This document shows, one piece after another, positions 34,726 through 47,129 of a stretch of DNA of 64,000 nucleotides. Numbering within the stretch: the first letter of the stretch is position 1; each line of letters starts with the position of its first letter. Below the pieces are notes generated by a model. The model saw nothing but the letters and a program-made list of their open reading frames with translations. It searched no databases and was not told where the DNA came from. Origin of the DNA: Galeopsis tetrahit (lineage: Eukaryota; Streptophyta; Magnoliopsida; Lamiales; Lamiaceae); NCBI GenBank assembly GCA_963675135.1, contig OY776120.1, positions 26,874,001 through 26,938,000 of the forward strand, given 5' to 3'. The position numbers and the translations under genes are program-made.

Positions 34726-37700
34726 TTAGTTAGAAACATAAGAGACAACAACAGTTAAATCATCGAGTTTACCACCGTAAAAAGTAAACCCAGCTTCTTG
34801 AGCTGCCTTAGAAAACGGGGATTGATGTTTTCTGTCGAGAGCCCTTACACGCGCAAAGGCGGCAATCTTCTTGGCTGTATCGTCAGGGCAAAGACCTTCT
34901 TTGGCTGCATCACCCACCACTTGAACTATCTCGTTGTTGTATAAGTTGTCGAACAAACCGTCGCTTCCTGCTACTATTACATCTCCAGGTGCAACTGGGA
35001 TCTTGAAAACCTGGGAACAATTCTAATGTCTTAATATCAACTGTTTCCAGAAATGCAATATTTTCTCAGCTGATAATCTTATTTTGAATAATGGAGTTAG
35101 TTATATATTATGGCAATGCTATATTCCGGGATTGAAGTCTTTTTCGTCCCACGATTTTTTACCTTTTTTTAAAAGTTCCCACAATTTATTTTTTTAAACA
35201 ATTTAGTCCCACAATTTCACGAATTGTCCAATTTTGATCCCACTTCGCCAGAAATCCACATTTTATTCAATCACGTGACCAGCACATGCGTTGCTGTTCA
35301 GTTGGTTTTCTGGCGATTTGAGACCTAAACGGTACAATTCGAAAATGTATGGGACCAAATTGAAAATAAAATGAAATGTGGAGTCATTTAAAAAAAGGTA
35401 AAAAGTTGAGGGACCAAATAGGCTTTAATCCCCAATATTCCTGCTACATATTACAAAATTATAAATACAAGAGACTCTTGTGTCATATATCCTACATCGT
35501 ACAGTTAGGGGGTGTTTGTTTATGGATTTGATTAGATTTGAGGGGGCGCTTGGTTCAAATTCTTCAGTGGGAATAAAATTGTGGGGTTGGGGGACATATA
35601 AACAAACAGACCATTAGAGTTTGTCCAAACGAACCTGTCCAGAACTTGGTACATCAGCTCTATTTCCTCTTTCAAGTTGATAGGTGAAATTGAACCCATG
35701 TTGTTGCACAGGCGACTCAAATATCAAAGACCCGTCTCTGACAATGATAAACCCGCTGTCTCCAAGATTAATAGCATGTAGTTCCTGTTCAAATGAAATG
35801 AATTCTGTTACAAGATAAAGAAACTGAAAAATATCCAAACAAGCTAAAAGTTCATCAAGTTTGATGCTTAGAAATTAGTGAAGTAATTAAATTGATGAAG
35901 CCAATCAGTTGGTTACTCATGGGTCAGACTTAATTACAAAATTCTTGTCACAAATTATTCAGTGGCAGTATAAATTTAATATTGACAAGTATTACTCCCC
36001 TTCGAGCAATTATATCAACCTAGAAGAATAATCTGAAGTAAGACTCAACATCACCTGGAAAAACTACAAAATATGAAGGCTCTTTTTACAAACTACTGAT
36101 GTTTTAGATGCATAAATTTTGCCAAGTATCATGAGAGGTCGGAGTTACGTATTACTTAATATGAATTGATTGCAATGTGAGGGATAACATGAAAATGCCT
36201 AATTTTAAACTACTGAGCATGCAAAACTATCCTAAGTTGGGGAACAAAGTTAATTTAAAATCCTTTTAACTAAATTGTTAATTTTAATACAGCAGCAAAT
36301 TTATTTTGAGATCTTTTCACAGTATAGTATAGATGCTCTTTTATTTCCAACAATGAGGCAAGACCTTAATTAGTCCAGGATGTCAAAATAGAGGAAGACA
36401 CTAAGAGAAGCACATATGGAAAAAAAAAAGGTTTGATATCTCATAATAATTAATTAATATATGAACAAAATTTAAGCAAGAATTAATAGTGAAGGAAAAG
36501 TGAACCTGGTTTTTAAGGGCAATGATGCAAGCTGTTGAGGAACCCATGGCATTAGTTGCCCCATGTGCCTTTTCCAAGACTTGCAAGGGGTCAATATCGC
36601 CCTTTGGCACTTCTCTAATTGCTTTAACCGAATTACACATGAGTTCACGGGCATATTCTCCTGCATTTACACCAACATCTGCCCAACCCCCAACACCGTC
36701 AGATACACCAATTACTTGCTCATCAGCACATATAAAATGAGCATCCTCTCCTCCCGTTTCTTCTTTATCTGGATGGGGTAGGTAGCATGCTCCAGAAAGA
36801 AGCTTCAGAGAGCTATGCTTTTCACTCCTCCTTGGAAGCAACAGAGTTTTATCAATGGTTTGTTTAAAATATTATAGTAGAGCAACTCTGCATCTTAGAT
36901 AATCAGGTTCTTGTCCTGCATTGGTTTTCATTTTACATTTTCTGGGTTTAATTTACTGCATATTCATATAAATTCTTGTATGCCCAATCACCAATGTGGC
37001 ATTTTGTTAAACACTTAGGTAAAAAAACCATTGGAACAGATACTTCAAATGGGGAAATTTAATAGTTGGGTTAAACATCACCCCAGGCTCTGAAAGTGAT
37101 TAATAAACTTACAAATGAGCATAACATTAAGATTCATAACTCTATCTTGAACTCGTACAACGAAATCCTAGGATGTACACAACTGAGCCTAGACAATGAT
37201 CAATTACTCCAATTTGCTCAATAAACTTATAAAAATCCGAGCTCAGAGATTAAATAAACCCCAAATGCATATACTCATCAGGTCAATTACACCAATTTGC
37301 TCAATAAACTTATAAAAATCCCATTAACAAATGTAGATTCAAATACTCATATAAACCAGGAAATAGAAATACGTACTCTTCAGCTGAAACTGCAACGCTT
37401 GAAAGCTGTTCAATGCCATCCGAGAGACATGATGAGGTGAAAGCCCGGCCCGAAGCCAGCCCCTTGGAGAAAAAAACACCATATCCATTATACATCTGCT
37501 GGTCATTGCACACATGGTGAGCCCTACACATCTTACGACTCCTCTCACTGAATACCACCCCACGAGGCTTCACAAAACCAAACAAATTCCGACAATTAGA
37601 GACTAAATTATCCACCATAACATCTCCAGAGGCAACAATGGAACCAGAGGCCGCCATAGTATTGATATTGCTCTTGTGCGAGAAAAGGGCTTGTACCAAT

Positions 37701-37786
37701 TGCAAGGGCTGCTTAACTCTTACAGCCCTTGGATAGCTATTACCAAAGGCGGCGACATTGAAATGCGAAAGAATCCCAGAAGGCAT
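34726..37786 (-). CDS. PP2C-family protein phosphatase (PP2C55/80-like), four exons
   Basis: A metal-dependent Ser/Thr phosphatase. Exons (descending): 37786-37377, 36830-36506, 35784-35635 and 35010-34726, total 1170 nt (389 aa). The N-terminus (MPSGILSHFNVAAFGNSYPR) is rich in S, R and A with few acids, suggesting chloroplast or mitochondrial import. Catalytic blocks: GGEDAHFI, VSDGVGGWADVGVNAGEYA (metal Asp181), INLGDSGFIIVRDG, VIVAGSDGLFDNLY and GGKLDDLTVVVSYV at the end. All expected metal-binding Asp residues are present. This short form, with the catalytic domain starting near residue 145, fits the plant organellar PP2C clade related to SpoIIE-like phosphatases. The start codon used is the second in-frame ATG (MPSG); an earlier ATG at 37822 would add twelve hydrophobic residues. 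Intron 3 contains two MITEs. Confidence 0.9.
35128..35432. mobile_element. Mutator-type MITE in PP2C intron 3
   Basis: GGGATTGAAGTCT and AGGCTTTAATCCC are inverted ends. The arms continue (CGATTTTTTACC against GGTAAAAAGTTG). Flanks CTATATTCC (35119-35127) and CAATATTCC (35433-35441) form a 9-bp duplication with one mismatch. Length is 305 bp. Confidence 0.65.
35510..35611. mobile_element. Short Tourist-like MITE in PP2C intron 3
   Basis: GGGGGTGTTTGTTTATGG at the left and TATAAACAAACAGACCA at the right, bordered by TTA on both sides, resemble the ends of the larger element at 25920-26903. Probably a deletion derivative of the same family. Confidence 0.5.
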
Positions 37787-37823
37787 CTTATTATACCCAA
37801 AAACTACAAAAAAAAAACTCAAT

Positions 37824-37832
37824 TTAGGGTTT
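37824..37832 (-). promoter_or_regulatory. Telo-box upstream of the PP2C start
   Basis: AAACCCTAA on the minus strand lies about 38 bases upstream of the PP2C ATG at 37786. Telo-boxes are common near transcription starts of plant housekeeping genes. The site is seen; its role is inferred. Confidence 0.45.
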
Positions 37833-39012
37833 TAACCCTGCAAAACGAATGTAAATATTGCGTTCAGTACAACAATGGAAGCTCGGCGACTGAAACAAAA
37901 ATGGGCCAATTAGGGTGGAGATAACTACACTTGACTGAGCAATCAACGTAAAAAGCAATTCCTATTCAACTTTCACTTATTTAAATTATTCACTTGACTG
38001 TCCTACTCCCTAAAGAATATAGGTGATAATTATGATTTACTAGTTATCTATACTCGACTAGATCTGGGAAATTTTTTATTTTAGTCCTAAAACATTATAA
38101 AATAAATTCTTTAAGTTTCAATTTTACAAAAATAAGTTTACCTTTCAATTTAATCCTTTTTTTTACATCAATTTTAATCATTTATGTTTTAAAAAAATTA
38201 TAATAGTTAAACTTGGTGCCATAGATTAAAAAATGACACATCACTATCTCTCCACTATATATATTTAAAAAAAAAAAAAAAAGCGTAATAAGTAATAACA
38301 CCCCAAAATATTTTATACACACTCCATAATTTTAAATTAAAAAATAAATGTATATAAAATAACTAAGTAACCCTTACATAAATAAAGAGTAAAATAATTT
38401 TAAAAAAATATAATTAAAATTTAAAAGTATTTAAAAAAAATTAACTAAATCTTTAAAAATAATTAATTTACATAAATTAATTAATTTTTTGAAAAGAAAT
38501 CTTAGAAAATTAAATAGAATCTGAAATTAAAAAATAAATCATCAAAACAAAATTTAAAAAAATTAATAAAAAGAAAGATTTTATTTTTTATTTAATTTTC
38601 TTAATATTTATTTTTGATTGAGTTGATTTTTCTTTCATTTTTTTATTTAAATTGAATCATTAATTGGTATTTTAAATTTAATTATTTTATAAATTTTATT
38701 TGATTTATTTAATATTTTTAGATTTTATTTGGATTTAATTGATTTTTTCATTCAAATATTTTTTAATATTTAGTTGATTTTTTAAAATATTTTTAAATTT
38801 TATTTAGTTTTTTGTATTAATGATTATATTTTTTAATTAATTTTTAAAATTTATATATAGTTTTAATGATTTAGTTGAATTTTAAATTATATTTTTAATT
38901 TTTATTCAATTTGCATTTGTTTTGAGGGATAAAGGGTAAATAGGAAAGAATTGGAGTGTGTTTAGCAATAAAAATTGATTTTTAAATTTTAGTGGGGTGT
39001 GTATAACATTTT

Positions 39013-39729
39013 TGATGCGGATAAAATATGTCGTTCTTGGAGAAGTCGACACGTGGAAACGAGATAGATTATAATGGTATTAATTAGGTCAATAGGCTTC
39101 AAGGTTGGATTAATACAACCCTGGGCCTAAAGAGGGAAATGAGAGTAATTGGACTTTTAGCCCATATGAGACAATTGGTGGTCTTTGGGGTCCAAGAATT
39201 TGGCCCAAAGGGGAACGCATAGTATAAGTCATTCTTTCCTAACTCAGTCAAAGGAAGAAGTCAGTACATGGAGGGGCCGAGTATTTAGGGATCTGAACCA
39301 AGCCTTCAAAGAGGTGGGCCGAATTTATAGGGAGGTGCGAGCAAATATAGCGAGAAAGAGTCTTCCTCTCTCCGGAGAGGAAGGACCAGGTATATAAACA
39401 GGTTATTTTTACATTCTCATTTACGTTTTACATAATATACATACTCTTCAAAAATATACACTGAATTGAGAAGAAACATCGTATTATTCGCCGGAATTTC
39501 CCTAGAATTACAGGGAAATTCCTCTTTGATTCTCATAAGAACGATTCTGACTTGAGCGTCGGAGCCTCCGCGCCGGAGCCCCCTCCGGCGTGCTTTTGCA
39601 GGTTATTTTAGGATTCTCAAGGAGATTTACGCGAAGATTGCCAAGGACGAACGAGTGATCCAAACTCGTGATTAGCAGTGCTCGTAAAGGAACGATTGAT
39701 ATCCGAAGGCGTTCTTTTTCGACGCATCA
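39013..39729 (+). repeat. 5' LTR of the LARD-like element
   Basis: 717 bp. A TATA box TATATAAA is at 39391-39398, so transcription probably starts near 39420. Downstream are two perfect hairpins (39493-39522 and 39571-39590). A 12-bp palindrome CTCTCCGGAGAG lies just upstream of the TATA box. Confidence 0.92.
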
Positions 39730-39731
39730 AC

Positions 39732-39749
39732 TGGCGCCGTCTGTGGGAA
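39732..39749 (+). promoter_or_regulatory. Primer-binding site of the LARD-like element
   Basis: TGGCGCCGTCTGTGGGAA begins two bases after the 5' LTR; TGG pairs with the CCA end of a tRNA. This type of site is common in plant Ty3/gypsy elements. The tRNA species was not identified. Confidence 0.75.
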
Positions 39750-42700
39750 ATTCGAGCTAGGATGTGAGGATTTCCAGAAATTTGAGAAGTTATCTATACA
39801 CAAAGGTTCATCCCCAGAAATCTTAAGTAATCGAAGAAATAAATGCACTATCTGCATAGATGATTAAAAAGCCCCAAATCCCAGATTTGAGAACTAAGGT
39901 GGAGCATCAACCGTAGTGTTACATGCCATTTTCCGCTGCAAATTCAAAGCCATAGCAACTGCTTTTGATTTCGAATACCTTTTCCATTGCCCTTAATATT
40001 CGAAGAAGAAGCCCCTGTAGTGTCATACAGTGTTATTTCGGCCGCCGATCGTCGAGTCAAGGCCTCGCGCAAGAGCAGTTGCTGCCCGAATCTGCGTCGC
40101 TGCATCAAACGCCCTGCCACTATAGTTCGCTTATGCCACCATTTCTCGCCTCCATAAAGTCCACATCCGCGCGTCGTCAAGCCGTGCCTCAGATGCTCAA
40201 CTCGAGAATGAGTTTTGCATCAACTCATACGAGTCGAGTTGTGCACAAATTCACTAAAAACAAAGCAGCAACACACGCACACCCTACATTTCTTCAATCT
40301 TTATAATTGTTCATGTCTCTGAACTCTATTTTTGTAAGTTTTCAGTTTTGTCTCTATCTACTAATTAATCGAACATGTTTTGTGTTGCTGAGGTCGATGG
40401 AGAGAGAGATGGATAATTCGAAGGAGTTATCACTTATCAAGCAAGAAAAAAGAAAAGGACAGAGAGAAACGGATTGCTCCTCTCTGTTTGCCAATTATTT
40501 TCCAATGATTGTTGCCTTATAGCGCTTCAGTTTGACTTCGGTGCTCAAGCACTTGGCAGGATTTGCCACGATCCAACAATGAAGGGTCATAAGGTATCGT
40601 GTGCGGCATTAAATTGCGAATCGGGTAAATTCTGAATTTCCTGTGATAATTGATCAGAATATTTAATTTAATTTATAAATACTCATGCCTCTCTTGGTAT
40701 TATAATGTGTTGAATGAATTGCATAAGTGTGATATAGCTTCTTGGTTTCATTTGCATCATTCTTGCCACGAACAACAAGAGGTATGGAGTTATTTAGCAC
40801 CTGGTTATTTAGTACTTGGTTATTTGATTCTTACTTCTTGCCTTGAATTTAATAAAGCTCAAACGTCCAGAGGCATAGGTTGTATATCATCCCTAAAAGT
40901 TTTATCATGATCTTCTTGTCATACAATCTCTTGCTGGGACATTAACTTTCTTCTGCTGCTAAGAAATACTTTATTTGCAACCATTAGCTACATCTAAAAA
41001 ATAACTTTGAGGGAATCAAATTGAATTCCTGCACTAATTAATTGTGTGCAGACGACACCATTCCTGCAATTTGGCACACTATGTGGATTTTGAAGAGGCT
41101 CTTTTGATCTCTACTATGAGCTGCAAGGAGACTAGAATGTGTTTGATGGCATATTGCATTATATTAGTGGAAAAATGATCTTACTACTTTGTTTTCGATT
41201 ATGTTCTTTCCTTGACAAAACACATTTCACAATTGCGGCTGTGGGTTGGTACTATCCCACCTGCCGTTTATCTAACTCCTGCCACTAAGGATGGTGAAAT
41301 ATTATAGGAAATTGATTAATATATACAAGTTTGTTGTAGGTCCACGTGTTATAATTAGAAGCCAACATTGTAGTTCATGCTTTAAAATTCTGTTGTAAGT
41401 GAAATGTATGGTGAAATGGAAACATAAAGCCTGGTATTTCCCCTTCTTGATGATTATGGATATTAGGATAATTTCTAAGATTATTGAATAGAAAGAAATG
41501 AGGTTCTTGTTTGAGAAATTCTTTTCTGGTCCATCATATCAATTAGGAATGTGAAATAAAAATCATTCAGTGATACTATAATTGATTCACTTGAGATTTC
41601 ACTTTCGAATGTTATTGTCGAATTTGTCATTTTTGTAACTCCTATTTCGGATACATTAGAAGGATCACCTGGTTTGGTTAATGTTTCTTCCGAGTGAAAC
41701 TGAAATATCTGTATGTGGATGGAAACATCTATACAAATGCTTTCACATGCATATTCATGAAAAGGTAGCATGTAATCTTGTAGATATAGTGTTATTAGAT
41801 GTGATTACACTAAATATGTTTATACATGTATGTATAATAAAGCTCAAACTTCTATTAGTAGTGGAATTTGATTGTCAATGGTGATTGATTTTGCTTATAA
41901 TATTTATATGTACTTGTTTGAGTTTTTCAGACGAAAATTATGTATGTGACTTTTGAATTGAAAATTATCTTATCTCTAATAGTTGATTGTGTTATGATTA
42001 TTTCTCGGTGGCCTATCTAACTGCTGCTAGAAACTACTTTTCTTTATTTAAGAAAACTATTTAAATCTGTTATGAGATACAGTGAGTAGTAATTTGATCA
42101 ACTATATAGGGTGAAGAGTTAATCTAAACCTTGCTAAAAAATTGGCTGCTTTTGTGATGATCTATCACTAAGTGATGCGTTTTATTGAGTGATTTTGGTG
42201 GACTTATCCTTTCATTTCATACTTTCATGGATGGTTGTTAATGAACCAATGTTATTACTTGAATATATCTATTGAATTTTTGTATAATTAAAGAGGAATG
42301 CACAAAAAGATGAATTTCACTCTGCAGAGGATGAAAGGACCGACAGTTCATACTTGAAAACTCGAGGGAAGTATCTCTACTCTTCTTATGCACATAAATA
42401 TTGCTTGAAAATGCACTAATGATTGATGAGCTAGTCATAATTATTTTCGAAAAACTAGTTCGTGTAACAAATGTAAATCTAGCATGAGAACATGTCTTAA
42501 ATATCATAAGATATGATTGGTGAGTTCAACTATCATATTACGCCCTCGATTTGATTCTCACTTTTAGACAGAAGATAACAAAGATATGAAATGATAAGTT
42601 ATTATGAAAAATTGCGCACTTGCTGAATTAAGAATGTTTATTGATCGCAAATGCACGTTTCTGGATATGATGTTCATTTTGTTTTTAACAAGCCCAAGGA

Positions 42701-43558
42701 TCTAAGACATTCCATTACTTTGACTTGTTTTTTAGAATTAATTATATAAGCTTGCGGAAGAGCAATAATGTTTTAGGCGAAAGGAGGAGAATTTCGCTTC
42801 ACAAAAAAGAGGGGGGAATGGATGCACTCAACCGATGCATACTTGGCAAGTTAAAGGAGGTATCTCTACACATTTTATGTGAACCGAAATTGAAATATTG
42901 CTGGAGAATTCATTTTTGATTGATGAGTTAGTGTTAAATACTTCTAAAAAATCAGCTTGTATAAGAAACATAAACCTGTAATGAGGACATGTGTTTAATC
43001 TGATAAAAAGTGATGATGTTAATATTTGCATCAACAGTCGTCTATTGACTATTGTGTTGAAAGGGTAAGTGGAATATATATTAAGACTTGCAATAGTGTT
43101 TATCTCTTAGCTATTATGCCGTGAAAATGTGATATATGAGGTAGCATGCATTGTCTTGGCTAATTGATTGATACTAATCTGATACTGGAATGAGACTCGT
43201 CGATATGCATGAATTTGAGTGAGAAGAATAATTTATCTGTGATAGATAGGATCGAGATAAACTATTATATGTTATGACTTGCATAAATGATGTGGAGAAG
43301 GATGTAAATCTATTTAGTTTAGCGTGGATGTTAATCGTTTCAATTAATATGTTGCGAAAATATGAGATGTATGGTATATGTGGAAAGATTCGCATGAGAA
43401 TACACCTTTTATTGAATGAGCACTAGGATATTGACAAAGACGGTACCAAATCTTGGTACAAATTGCTATTTAAACTTTTTGTTGTGAGAAACTTAGAGAA
43501 GGTTTAGCTCAAAAACTTTTAAGAACTCTGGGAGTGCTGAAAACACAAGAGGTTCTGA

Positions 43559-43733
43559 AGGAGTATTCTGGTCCTCGAGGGCTGGCAGAGATAGGAAGTA
43601 TTCCAGTCCCTAAGGGCTGGCAGAGATAGGAAGTATTCCGGTCTCCGCGGGCTAGCAGAGATATGAAGTATTCCAGTCCCCGAGGGCTGGCAGAGATATG
43701 GAGTATTCCAGTCCATGAGGGTTACCAGAGATA
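43559..43733. repeat. 35-bp tandem array, five copies
   Basis: The unit GGAAGTATTCCAGTCCC followed by GAGGGCTGGCAGAGATA is repeated five times with substitutions; a partial sixth copy with an insertion ends near 43790. It lies in the LARD-like interior. Confidence 0.8.
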
Positions 43734-45113
43734 TGAACATGAATTGGCCAGGACCTAAAAGCCCAGGTCCGTGAGGGCTAGTAGAGATACGTTAAGTACA
43801 TTAGTACCACTGGTTAGTACAAGTGTTAATTCTTGTAGATATTATTATGAGCATGTCTTTAAGAGATTGACATATATGATACGAGGCTACTCTTTTCCAT
43901 TGAATTAAGAAGGGTCCCCTTAAGCTTACACGATTGATTTATGTAGATATTTTATAAATGATATTGGAATTGAGAATTACTTGAAATCTTAGAAGCATGA
44001 GTAGGTGATTCATATGTTGAGTTTTGTGACTACTTTATGTGGGAGAATTGATGACGATTATGGCTCTGGAAACGAAAGCTAGCATAACTATTTTCAAATT
44101 GTGTATGATTGACTTTAAATATGATTTCAAATTATAGATTGAGCTTATTCAGGTCCTTGAGATCAAAAAATGAAAACTGCTACTTCTTACCTTTTGATCT
44201 TTAAACAATGATATGTCTTGAGTTATGTCCTCGCTTAGGACCTTGAAGCTTGCGTGTACTAAAAATACTCATTTATGATGAAACGTGGAGAATTGAATAT
44301 TCATTGTAATTTTCATTTGAAGAGACTATTTGAGAGAGCATGATCCACTTATTTTTTACTTTTAGAGTGGGAGTTGATTTGTTTTGTTGTTTCGATGCTA
44401 TGAAGTTTTATTTCCGAAAAGATAATGAATTTTTAATATTGCATGAGATGATTCTTTTAGAATGATGAAACATGATTTGAGCGTTTGAGGTGTTTTAGGG
44501 CCAGCAGCCCTAAATGAGTGAAATAATAAGCCTGAAAAAATTAGAGTTGATAAACAATGATCCCATGGGGAGGAGTTGGAGATTCTAGAGGTGCTTGTGT
44601 AGCCCGAGGGAGCAGGATTACAAAAGAGAATAAAGATTGAGTTTAGGGGAACCTCAGAGGACCCCCAGATTATTATGAGATTTGAGATCCTAAAGAGTGA
44701 AACCAAACAATGTTGAGAGGCTGGAGGTTCAGGAAAAGACCATGTGCAATAAAGCTAAACCTCAACTTGCTCGAGGAGCTGTAGACATACGAGAGATATG
44801 CGCAATTGCGAAGACGAATATTGAGGTAACAAGTTAGTTCATATTACCTGTGATTTTTATGTTCCGATAGCCAGGAAATTGATGGCTAAGATGCTAAGAC
44901 AAAGATGGAGAATACTCGACTGGCTACGAAGTCAACTTAGTATACATGTGGGGCAATACCCCTAAATGACCAAGGTCAAAGACCATATCCCTGGAGGACT
45001 GAAAGTTATATCCCTGAAAAGTGGACAGAATAAACCTACAGGTACCCTAATTTAGGGGCGAAAGACACTCTAAGACCATGAGGCCAATGGGAGTTAGAGA
45101 AATTGCGAGAATT

Positions 45114-45195
45114 ATCTCACCCTGCGAGATTTATCTCACCCTGCGAGGTTTACCTCACCCTGCGAGATTTATTTCACCCTGCGAGGTTTACCTCA
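45114..45195. repeat. 19-bp tandem array with alternating variants
   Basis: CTCACCCTGCGAGATTTAT and CTCACCCTGCGAGGTTTAC alternate for four copies, then decay into CTCACTTTAAG. The alternation suggests a 38-bp higher-order unit. Confidence 0.8.
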
Positions 45196-45199
45196 CTTT

Positions 45200-45740
45200 A
45201 AGAACTCTTACGAGTATAAACAACTTCAGGGAGAGTATAATCCCTAAGAACTCTTACGAGTATAAACAACTTCAGGGATAGTATAATCCCTAAGAACTCT
45301 TACGAGTATAAACAACTTCAGGGAGAGTATAATCCCTAAGAACTCTTACGAGTATAAACAACTTCAGGGAGAGTATAATCCCTAAGAACTCTTACGAGTA
45401 TAAACAACTTCAGGGAGAGTATAATCCCTAAGAACTCTTACGAGTATAAACAACTTCAGGGAGAGTATAATCCCTAAGAACTCTTACGAGTATAAACAAC
45501 TTCAGGGAGAGTATAATCCCTACAAACTCTAACTTTTGGGAGAGTATAATCCCTACAAACTCTAACTTTTGGGAGAGTATAATCCCTACAAACTCTAACT
45601 TTTGGGAGAGTATAATCCCTACAAACTCTAACTTTTGGGAGAGTATAATCCCTATGAACTCTTAGGAGTATAAATAACTTTTGGGAAAGTATAATCCCTA
45701 CGAACTCTCGGGAGTATAAATAACTTTTGGAGATATGGAG
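45200..45740. repeat. 46-bp and 33-bp tandem arrays
   Basis: Seven nearly identical 46-bp units (45200-45521) start AAGAACTCTTACGAGTATAA and end GAGAGTATAATCCCT. Four 33-bp units follow (45522-45653), beginning ACAAACTCTAACTTTTGGG and ending in the same 14 bases, then two diverged 46-bp-type units. The 33-mer looks like a 13-bp deletion form of the 46-mer that was amplified on its own. Confidence 0.88.
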
Positions 45741-46412
45741 TGGAAGATCCAGAATCAAAGTTAAAAATCAAATCCCACAAGATGAGCCGAGAGGAGATCT
45801 TGTGAGCATCATCGAGTCATCAAGTAAGTACAGAAGCCTGAATTCTCTAAAGTATCATCAAGTATGCACGTACCACAGAAGAAGGTAAAATAAAGCAAGG
45901 TAGCTAAAACCATCCAAGACTAGGGATATATGACCCTAGCCCTCCATAGAAAAACTCAGAGGTATAAAAGTAGGATAAATGTTTCTTACAATCGGAGAGT
46001 GACTGCAAGGTCGAGGGAAATTAGAGAACCCCTCACAATTCTGAGGTTCAATGATGAGCTTGATTTGACGCCATGAGGCCAGGTTATTAAGTGAGAGCTC
46101 CACTCATGATAGGCTTTAAGGTCTGGGGGGAGTAGAGGTCGTGCTAAGTTGTTAAAACTATCAAACTCCAAACAAGAGAAGGCCAAGAAAAGGCATATGA
46201 AGAGAAAAGAAACAAGAGAAGTTATGGAGAAGGCTAAGAAAAGCCCCAAGTGATACGCTTGAAGACACACTTTCCAGGGTTATATAACATGCTTCCTGAA
46301 ATTGAAAAATGATGTTGACCAGGGCAAGGGAACATTCCGCTTAATTCATCTTATCTTCTCTTCCTACTCTCATAAAATTACGAGCACTTTTACGAGAGTA
46401 GGGGGGAGTAGT

Positions 46413-47129
46413 TGATGCGGATAAAATATGTCGTTCTTGGAGAAGTCGACACGTGGAAACGAGATAGATTATAATGGTATTAATTAGGTCAATAGGCTTC
46501 AAGGTTGGATTAATACACCCCTGGGCCTAAAGAGGGAAATGAGAGTAATTGGGCTTTTAGCCCATATGAAACAATTGGTGGTCTTTGGGGTCCAAGAATT
46601 TGGCCCAAAGGGGAACGCATAGTATAAGTCATTCTTTCCTAACTCAGTCAAAGGAAGAAGCCAGTACATGGAGGGGCCGAGTATTTAGGGATCTGGACCA
46701 AACCTTCAAAGAGGTGGGCCGAATTTATAGGGAGGTGCGAGCAAATATAGCGAGAAAGAGTCTTCCTCTCTCCGGAGAGGAAGGACCAGGTATATAAACA
46801 GGTTATTTTTACATTCTCATTTACGTTTTACATAATATACATACTCTTCGAAAATATACACTGAATTGAGAAGAAACATCGTATTATTCGCCGGAATTTC
46901 CCTAGAATTACAGGGAAATTCCTCTTTGATTCTCATAAGAACGATTCTGACTTGAGCGTCGGAGCCTCCGCGCCGGAGCCCCCTCCGGCGTGCTTTTGCA
47001 GGTTATTTTAGGATTCTCAAGGAGATTTACGCGAAGATTGCCAAGGACGAACGAGTGATCCAAACTCGTGATTAGCAGTGCTCGTAAAGGAACGATTGAT
47101 ATCCGAAGGCGTTCTTTTTCGACGCATCA
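46413..47129 (+). repeat. 3' LTR of the LARD-like element
   Basis: 717 bp, same ends and same hairpins as the 5' LTR. The TATA box is at 46791-46798. Seven substitutions against the 5' copy (about 1 percent), five of them transitions typical of methylated DNA. Confidence 0.92.

Larger units (their letters stand above)
39730..46412 (+). other. Non-coding interior of the LARD-like element
   Basis: No protein family is recognisable. The first 600 bases are less AT-rich than the rest. A diverged internal duplication of about 230 bp lies at about 42295-42510 and 42775-43010 (shared TATCTCTAC, ATTGATGAG-TAGT and GAGAACATGT-like blocks). The 3' third carries three kinds of tandem array. Confidence 0.7.
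39013..47129. mobile_element. LARD-like non-autonomous LTR retrotransposon, 8,117 bp
   Basis: Two 717-bp direct LTRs (39013-39729 and 46413-47129) start TGATGCG and end CGCATCA and differ at seven positions I could count. The 5-bp duplication ATTTT flanks the element (39008-39012, 47130-47134). A primer-binding site TGGCGCCGTCTGTGGG starts at 39732, and a purine tract AGGGGGGAGTAGT lies at 46400-46412. The 6.7-kb interior has no gag, protease, RT, RNase H or integrase motif in any frame; its ORFs are short and repeat-derived. It would have to move using proteins of an autonomous relative, most likely Ty3/gypsy judging by the primer site. The sense strand is plus if the PBS lies at the left. 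Confidence 0.92.

Noticed and set aside
36522..36781. Two 72-aa plus-strand ORFs
   Set aside because: They are antisense to PP2C exon 2, whose catalytic motifs identify the true strand.
39965..40306. 113-aa ORF just inside the LTR element as a possible gag
   Set aside because: No zinc knuckle or gag-like blocks, composition is S/R/H-rich without order, and no related frame follows.
41000..41300. Captured host exon in the LTR element
   Set aside because: No splice-consistent reading frame or recognisable protein similarity; short ORFs only.
45200..45653. CRISPR-like array of regular repeats
   Set aside because: Repeats are head-to-tail with no unique spacers, lie within a plant LTR retrotransposon and have no cas genes nearby.
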